A stretch of DNA of 64,000 nt from Gliomastix tumulicola (lineage: Eukaryota > Ascomycota > Sordariomycetes > Hypocreales > Bionectriaceae): positions 2,294,001-2,358,000 of the forward strand of contig BCHX01000007.1 in the NCBI GenBank assembly GCA_001599755.1, read 5' to 3'. Positions 63,143 through 64,000 of this stretch are shown here, in pieces. A program made the position numbers and the translations under genes. The notes beneath the pieces were generated by a model. The model was not told where the DNA came from and ran no database searches. It was given only the letters and a program-made list of their open reading frames with translations. Numbering within the stretch: the first letter of the stretch is position 1; each line of letters starts with the position of its first letter.

Positions 63143-64000
63143 CCCCTCCTTCTATAATTTTCATCTTAAAATTATTTATAAATACTATACCCTCTATTTT
63201 TTATATTATTATAAGTTATTCTTTCTTATATTCTTCCTTTATTATATTAAATTATATTACTAAATATATATAGCTTTAATTAGTAAATATTAAAAAATAG
63301 AAAATTTACCTTCTTAAGTTAATTTTTATAAATTCTTCTAAAATACCTTTATACTTAAATTATTAGTCCTAAGGTCTCTCCTTATATTAGGTATCTTATA
63401 GTAACTTATCTTAGTACACTAAATATATATATTTAGGGTAATTATCCTATAATATTACTAGTCCTTCTATAGTATAACTATAGAATATCTCCTTAGAGTA
63501 TTATAAGCTTAAGGATAAACTAGAAAAATTAGAGGAAGAGCTAGTAGCTATATAATAAAAGATCCTTTATTTATATAAGTAGAAGAAGCTATAATTTAAA
63601 AAGATAATATAGACTATATCTTAAGGTTTAAATAATATAAAAGAGTTAAAATAGGTTAAGTATAAGAAGGCTAAATAGGAGGCCTCTTACTAGTATAAGG
63701 CTAAGGTAGTTAGTTAGGTTATTAGTTATTCCTCTACTAAGGGGTTAGTTCTAGATAGTTTTAATTAGGATTAGGTGAAGTATTTTAAGTTAATACTACT
63801 AGAGTCTATATTAATAGAGGATTTTAGTGTTACTATATTATCTTATAGAAGTTCTTTAAGAGGTACTAGGACTTCCTTAGATATTTAGTGAGCTCCTATA
63901 TATTATCTTTATTATTATATTCTTTTTACTTAATTAGGTATTTAATTTCCTTATTAATTTATTTCTTATTAATAATTTTTTCTAGTTTATAGTCTTCTTT
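62721..64000 (-). mobile_element. Second G1 copy, inverted, continuing past the window
   Basis: The complement matches the G1 3' LTR (62721-63142), then the polypurine tract as CCCCTCCTTCT (63143-63153), then the G1 3' untranslated region. For example, GAGGCCTCTTACTAGTATAA near 63,680 complements the segment near 19,970 of G1. No MITE is inserted next to its polypurine tract, so it shows the empty site of A1. The body lies beyond the window. Confidence 0.85.

Noticed and set aside
12850..64000. Mitochondrial DNA or a mitochondrial insertion as the source of the high AT content
   Set aside because: The AT content arises from loss of CpA/TpG/CpG with CpC/CpT spared, and the stretch contains nuclear LTR retrotransposons with target duplications.
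12850..64000. Centromere or subtelomere
   Set aside because: RIPped gypsy-rich AT blocks fit both, but also ordinary AT-rich isochores. No telomere repeat or helicase gene is seen, and sequence alone cannot show centromere function.

Overview
The window looks like nuclear DNA of a filamentous ascomycete (Pezizomycotina). The genes have short introns (56-87 nt) with GTRAGT or GTCAGT donors and CTAAC/CTGAC-like branch sites, there is a fungal Zn2Cys6 regulator, and most of the window carries the signature of repeat-induced point mutation (RIP): near loss of CpA, TpG and CpG in favour of TpA. There are two compartments with a sharp border about 100 bp after the last gene.

Gene compartment (1-12,751, ordinary GC). 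In order: the 3' part of a flavin-dependent Baeyer-Villiger-type monooxygenase; an UNC93-like MFS protein (5 exons, 470 aa); a monocarboxylate-type MFS transporter (2 exons, 444 aa); a Zn2Cys6 transcription factor (3 exons, 746 aa); a PdxA-family dehydrogenase on the minus strand (374 aa); and, sharing a divergent promoter with it, an allantoate/anion:cation-symporter-type MFS permease (5 exons, 503 aa). Two oxidoreductases, three transporters and one regulator suggest an uptake/catabolic or small specialised-metabolism cluster. That function is inference.

AT-rich compartment (about 12,850-64,000). No intact gene is visible. It is a nest of RIP-degraded chromodomain-type Ty3/gypsy retrotransposons. 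Element G1 (13,425-21,446, plus strand) has about 410-bp LTRs and a CTAAG target duplication. Element G2 (30,510-38,363, plus) has 467-bp LTRs and a GCCTA duplication. Element G3 (46,026-54,405, plus) has 215-bp LTRs. A truncated inverted G3 copy (23,097-about 29,935) and the 3' end of an inverted G1 copy (62,721 to the window end) are also present. In each full element the RT-integrase-chromodomain reading frame is still free of frameshifts and is broken only by transitions.

Scattered through these is a family of short non-autonomous DNA elements of about 490-550 bp, with long terminal inverted repeats starting GAGTTGATCTAA (subfamily A) or GAGTAGGTCTAAT (subfamily B) and 8-bp target duplications that I could read at six insertions. 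Four A copies (one split by G2), two B copies and two fragments are present. One A copy (20,526-21,018), inside the 3' end of G1, is essentially un-mutated, has perfect 55-bp inverted repeats, and must postdate RIP of its host. A second GC-rich island (24,247-24,544) sits inside a B copy. The nesting gives a relative insertion history. The remaining AT-rich stretches hold heavily RIPped sequence that I could not identify, apart from a tentative tnp2-like transposase relic near 59.4-61 kb.
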